DNA of 16,945 bases from CAZQSL01 sp964595945. Its GTDB lineage: Bacteria; UBP15; UBA6099; JAJRTR01. Below the pieces are notes generated by a model. The model had not been told where the DNA came from. It made no database searches and saw only the letters and a program-made list of their open reading frames with translations. The DNA lies in assembly GCA_964595945.1 (NCBI GenBank), contig CAZQSL010000080.1:1-16945 (forward strand). Direction: 5' to 3'. Position 1 is the stretch's first letter; each line of letters begins with the position of its first letter. A program made the position numbers and the translations under genes. Of this stretch, positions 15,014 to 16,945 are shown piece by piece.

Positions 15014-15210
15014 CTTATTGCATCAGTGTATGTTCGCATAACAATAGCTATGGCGAAAGCGTCACTTGCACTTGAATCCTTGGCCCCAATCCGGATTGAG
15101 ATGGCGGGATTCAAGTCGGCGAGCGTTGGGCTCTGTTGTCGTGTGTCGCGGGCGGAGCGAACGCGCGCGATGTGAAACTGCTGGAGAAAACAATGGATAG
15201 TATGGCAAGT
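15014..15210. other. Convergent intergenic region with hairpins
   Basis: glpK and the minus-strand SGNH gene end toward each other here. Directly after glpK, TTCGCATA (15033-15040) can pair with TATGGCGAA (15049-15057) with one bulge. The larger palindrome 15070-15116 follows. Neither has a clear U-tract, so termination may be factor-dependent. No gene is seen. Confidence 0.5.
15070..15116. repeat. 47-bp nested palindrome
   Basis: ACTTGAATCC (15070-15079) and GGATTCAAGT (15107-15116) are perfect 10-bp inverted arms. The 27-bp interval contains a second, perfect 10-bp palindrome AATCCGGATT (15088-15097). It could be a bidirectional transcription barrier or a member of a dispersed palindromic repeat family; only one copy is in this window. 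Confidence 0.6.
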
Positions 15211-16341
15211 TCATCTTCTGTGCTGCAGGATTTGATTTGAAACACCCGCAATCTGCTTGCCGATTTCTGCTGCGAACTCCTTGCTGTAATGACCATGCGC
15301 GATCCATTTTTTCTTTTTGAAATTGAATAATTGATTCTGCAGGTCAATTTTGTTTATACTCGCGGGCAGGATATCATAAGCATGCTTATAATAGTCTGGG
15401 CCACCTGCCGATTCAAATGGTGAAAAAACGACAAGCATATCTGTTCCCTCATCCGCAAAATGTTTTTCTAACAGTAAAATATAGTTTCTGAATTCCCGGA
15501 GTGTCACCTGCATATTTGAATCATCAGAACGGGTTATTGCGGATTGCGTCGATTTATCCATGTGCGAAGAATCGCTTATTGGACTCTTGCTCAATGGTGC
15601 GAAATTACTAAATAAAATATTGGGGGACAATCTGTCCAGTTTAATTGCAATATCTGTTAGGAGAATCGAATTGTATGTGTATTTTCCAAGTTTTTCCGAT
15701 ACAGTACCGACGTTCTCTTCGATTATCGTACCATCGTGGGTAACGATACGGCTTTTGTTCAAATTATTATGCTTGGGTAAATAATCCAGCGAATCGGGGA
15801 AGATGCCTGTCAATACATTATTGTCCAGACTCTTGAATTCATAGACTACTATTATTGCAAGATCGGCAGCATGGTTCTTATTCTCGAAATGCTCTTGATA
15901 CAGTAGAAAATTTCTGTGAAGATCAACCCCTGGCAATGCAAGATTGTGGACTATTGCGGGGCGGTTGAGTCTATTGCATGCCTGCCAGTGTATCGTATCC
16001 TGATCTGGCAACCCGTATCCGAACATCATTGATCTGCCGCCGAGAAATACTATTCTTTGCGGATTGTCGCCAGAATGATCGCATTGTGCCTGACATCTGA
16101 ATCCGTTGCGATCAAGTTTCAGGGGGACCACCGGCAAATCTGCCATTCGAGCCATATAGCCATTATAATTTGGACGGAACAACACCCCATATTTCTTGTC
16201 AATTCTTGACACGTGAGATGTGAACCATACCTGATTGAAAATCTCGTTTTGTATAAAAACACGGAGCACGATTTCCGCGAATATAGCAGCTATCGCTATA
16301 GCCGAAAAGATCGTTAATGTTTTTACAGTTTTATCTCTCAT
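15211..16341 (-). CDS. Membrane-anchored SGNH-hydrolase-like protein (MBOAT partner)
   Basis: This 376-aa protein has one N-terminal membrane anchor (about 8-29), and the rest is probably periplasmic. The SGNH-type block I is FLGGRSMMFGYGLPDQDT (99-116) with candidate nucleophile S104, and block III is HNLALPGVD with N133. Near the C-terminus WIAHGHYSKEF gives candidate catalytic H351, but the usual Asp three residues before that His is Ala348. It follows an MBOAT gene by 45 nt on the same strand. MBOAT plus SGNH pairs (compare AlgI with AlgJ/AlgX) transfer acetyl groups to exported polysaccharide. The in-frame TAA five codons upstream fixes the ATG at 16341. That ATG overlaps the stop of a short possible leader frame, which would explain its poor own ribosome binding site. 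Confidence 0.78.
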   Translation of the reverse strand: MRDKTVKTLTIFSAIAIAAIFAEIVLRVFIQNEIFNQVWFTSHVSRIDKKYGVLFRPNYNGYMARMADLPVVPLKLDRNGFRCQAQCDHSGDNPQRIVFLGGRSMMFGYGLPDQDTIHWQACNRLNRPAIVHNLALPGVDLHRNFLLYQEHFENKNHAADLAIIVVYEFKSLDNNVLTGIFPDSLDYLPKHNNLNKSRIVTHDGTIIEENVGTVSEKLGKYTYNSILLTDIAIKLDRLSPNILFSNFAPLSKSPISDSSHMDKSTQSAITRSDDSNMQVTLREFRNYILLLEKHFADEGTDMLVVFSPFESAGGPDYYKHAYDILPASINKIDLQNQLFNFKKKKWIAHGHYSKEFAAEIGKQIAGVSNQILQHRR

Positions 16342-16370
16342 GGAAGGCTCTGCTTATCCGGACTCATCAT
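16338..16370 (-). CDS. Possible 10-residue leader frame coupled to the SGNH gene
   Basis: A frame encoding MMSPDKQSLP starts at 16370, 6 nt after a GAGAGG ribosome binding site, and its TGA overlaps the SGNH start codon as ATGA. It lies 16 nt after the MBOAT stop. It may serve only to deliver ribosomes to the SGNH start, which has no good site of its own. It is too short to judge by composition. Confidence 0.3.
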   Translation of the reverse strand: MMSPDKQSLP

Positions 16371-16386
16371 TATAATCCTCTCAATA

Positions 16387-16945
16387 TTAGAATTGAAAAT
16401 AAATGAAAGAAACATGCTCATAGCGAGAAGCGATAATCATCATCGCCATAAAAGACCAAACTGAGTATCTGGCAAAAGCATTCACATTTCTGGGGAAGTA
16501 GTCCTTGCCAGAAAAATATCTCAGTCCCTGAATAAGCATCATAAGGAGAAAAACAACAATTACAGACTGCATCATGTACCATGTATAACTGTCTGCTCTG
16601 AAATTACAGAAAACACTTCGAGTGATCTGGCATATCTGTGTCATGCTCTCGCCTCTGAAAATCAGCCAGCCAAATGCCGTGAGCGGCATCATCATCAATA
16701 CTCCGACAGGGCGATTCCAGATCGTTTTTTTGCTTGCAAAATCGGAAAAATGCGTTACTTTCGTTAACACAAGAAGTATCCCATGATATGCGCCCCACAC
16801 TACATAATGCCAGCTGGCCCCATGCCACAATCCTCCCAGCACCATGGTCAGGAACAGATTGAACAATGTTCTGACCTCACCTCTGCGATTACCACCAAGC
16901 GAAATATACAGATATTTCTTCAACCACGTAGAAAGGCTGATATGC
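16387..16945 (-). CDS. MBOAT acyltransferase, C-terminal part (5' end outside the window)
   Basis: This is a membrane-bound O-acyltransferase that moves an acyl group, usually acetyl, across the membrane onto an exported polysaccharide. The reading frame stays open to the window edge, and the visible part begins HISLSTWLKKYLYISLGGNR, the conserved segment of the AlgI/DltB-like MBOAT family. It is followed by FNLFLTMVLGGLWHGASWHY and WGAYHG, which hold the two conserved histidines (WHG and YHG). Hydrophobic helices follow to the stop at 16387. Family members have about 450-500 residues, so roughly the first 280 are missing. The SGNH gene downstream is the expected partner. The alginate or cellulose type of acceptor cannot be told from the fragment. 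Confidence 0.9.
   Translation of the reverse strand, partial: HISLSTWLKKYLYISLGGNRRGEVRTLFNLFLTMVLGGLWHGASWHYVVWGAYHGILLVLTKVTHFSDFASKKTIWNRPVGVLMMMPLTAFGWLIFRGESMTQICQITRSVFCNFRADSYTWYMMQSVIVVFLLMMLIQGLRYFSGKDYFPRNVNAFARYSVWSFMAMMIIASRYEHVSFIYFQF

Overview
This looks like accessory DNA from a bacterium that is probably Gram-negative. It carries MBOAT/SGNH O-acyltransfer genes, polyprenyl-phosphate glycosyl transfer genes and strong GGAGG ribosome binding sites. I cannot name the phylum. There are no rRNA or tRNA genes, no CRISPR array, and no transposase or integrase that I can recognise.

Left part (about 1-5100): a phage-derived, AT-richer block. On the minus strand it runs from small regulators into contractile-tail structural genes. 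The order of transcription is a ribbon-helix-helix (RHH) regulator, a Cys-rich small protein, a sigma-region-4-like HTH protein, a 48-aa DUF2292-type protein, a 130-aa protein that looks like a phage decoration protein, a 210-aa protein in the tail-terminator position, the tail sheath and the tail tube. The block is headed by a compact divergent switch at 4675-4805. Two RHH genes point away from each other there, each with a good -35/-10 promoter overlapped by its own repeat or palindrome. A third RHH-like gene (4899-5096, minus) converges on and overlaps the second one. Palindromic sites containing TGAAA recur ahead of several minus-strand genes. The order terminator-like, sheath, tube is that of a contractile phage tail, but an extracellular contractile injection system cannot be excluded because the rest of the locus lies outside the window. 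Bases 1-363 hold no gene.

Middle part (about 5157-13361): after roughly 0.7 kb without a convincing gene, a perfect consensus promoter (5860-5888) drives a plus-strand cluster. The genes are a GT2 polyprenyl-phosphate glycosyltransferase with two C-terminal membrane segments, a methyltransferase with an N-terminal zinc ribbon, a second small methyltransferase, a large GT-C (PMT/ArnT-like) membrane glycosyltransferase with a soluble C-terminal tail, a third methyltransferase with a helical N-terminal half, and a sialidase-like BNR propeller protein. The natural reading is a pathway in which the GT2 enzyme charges a lipid carrier with a sugar, the GT-C enzyme transfers it to a surface acceptor on the outer face of the inner membrane, and the methyltransferases modify the glycan or its precursors.

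Right part (13445-16945): a glycerol kinase gene (glpK) with its own extended -10 promoter, then a 197-bp convergent intergenic region with a striking palindrome (15070-15116). On the minus strand follow an SGNH-hydrolase-like membrane-anchored protein and the C-terminal part of an MBOAT acyltransferase cut by the window edge. Such MBOAT/SGNH pairs typically O-acetylate exported polysaccharide.
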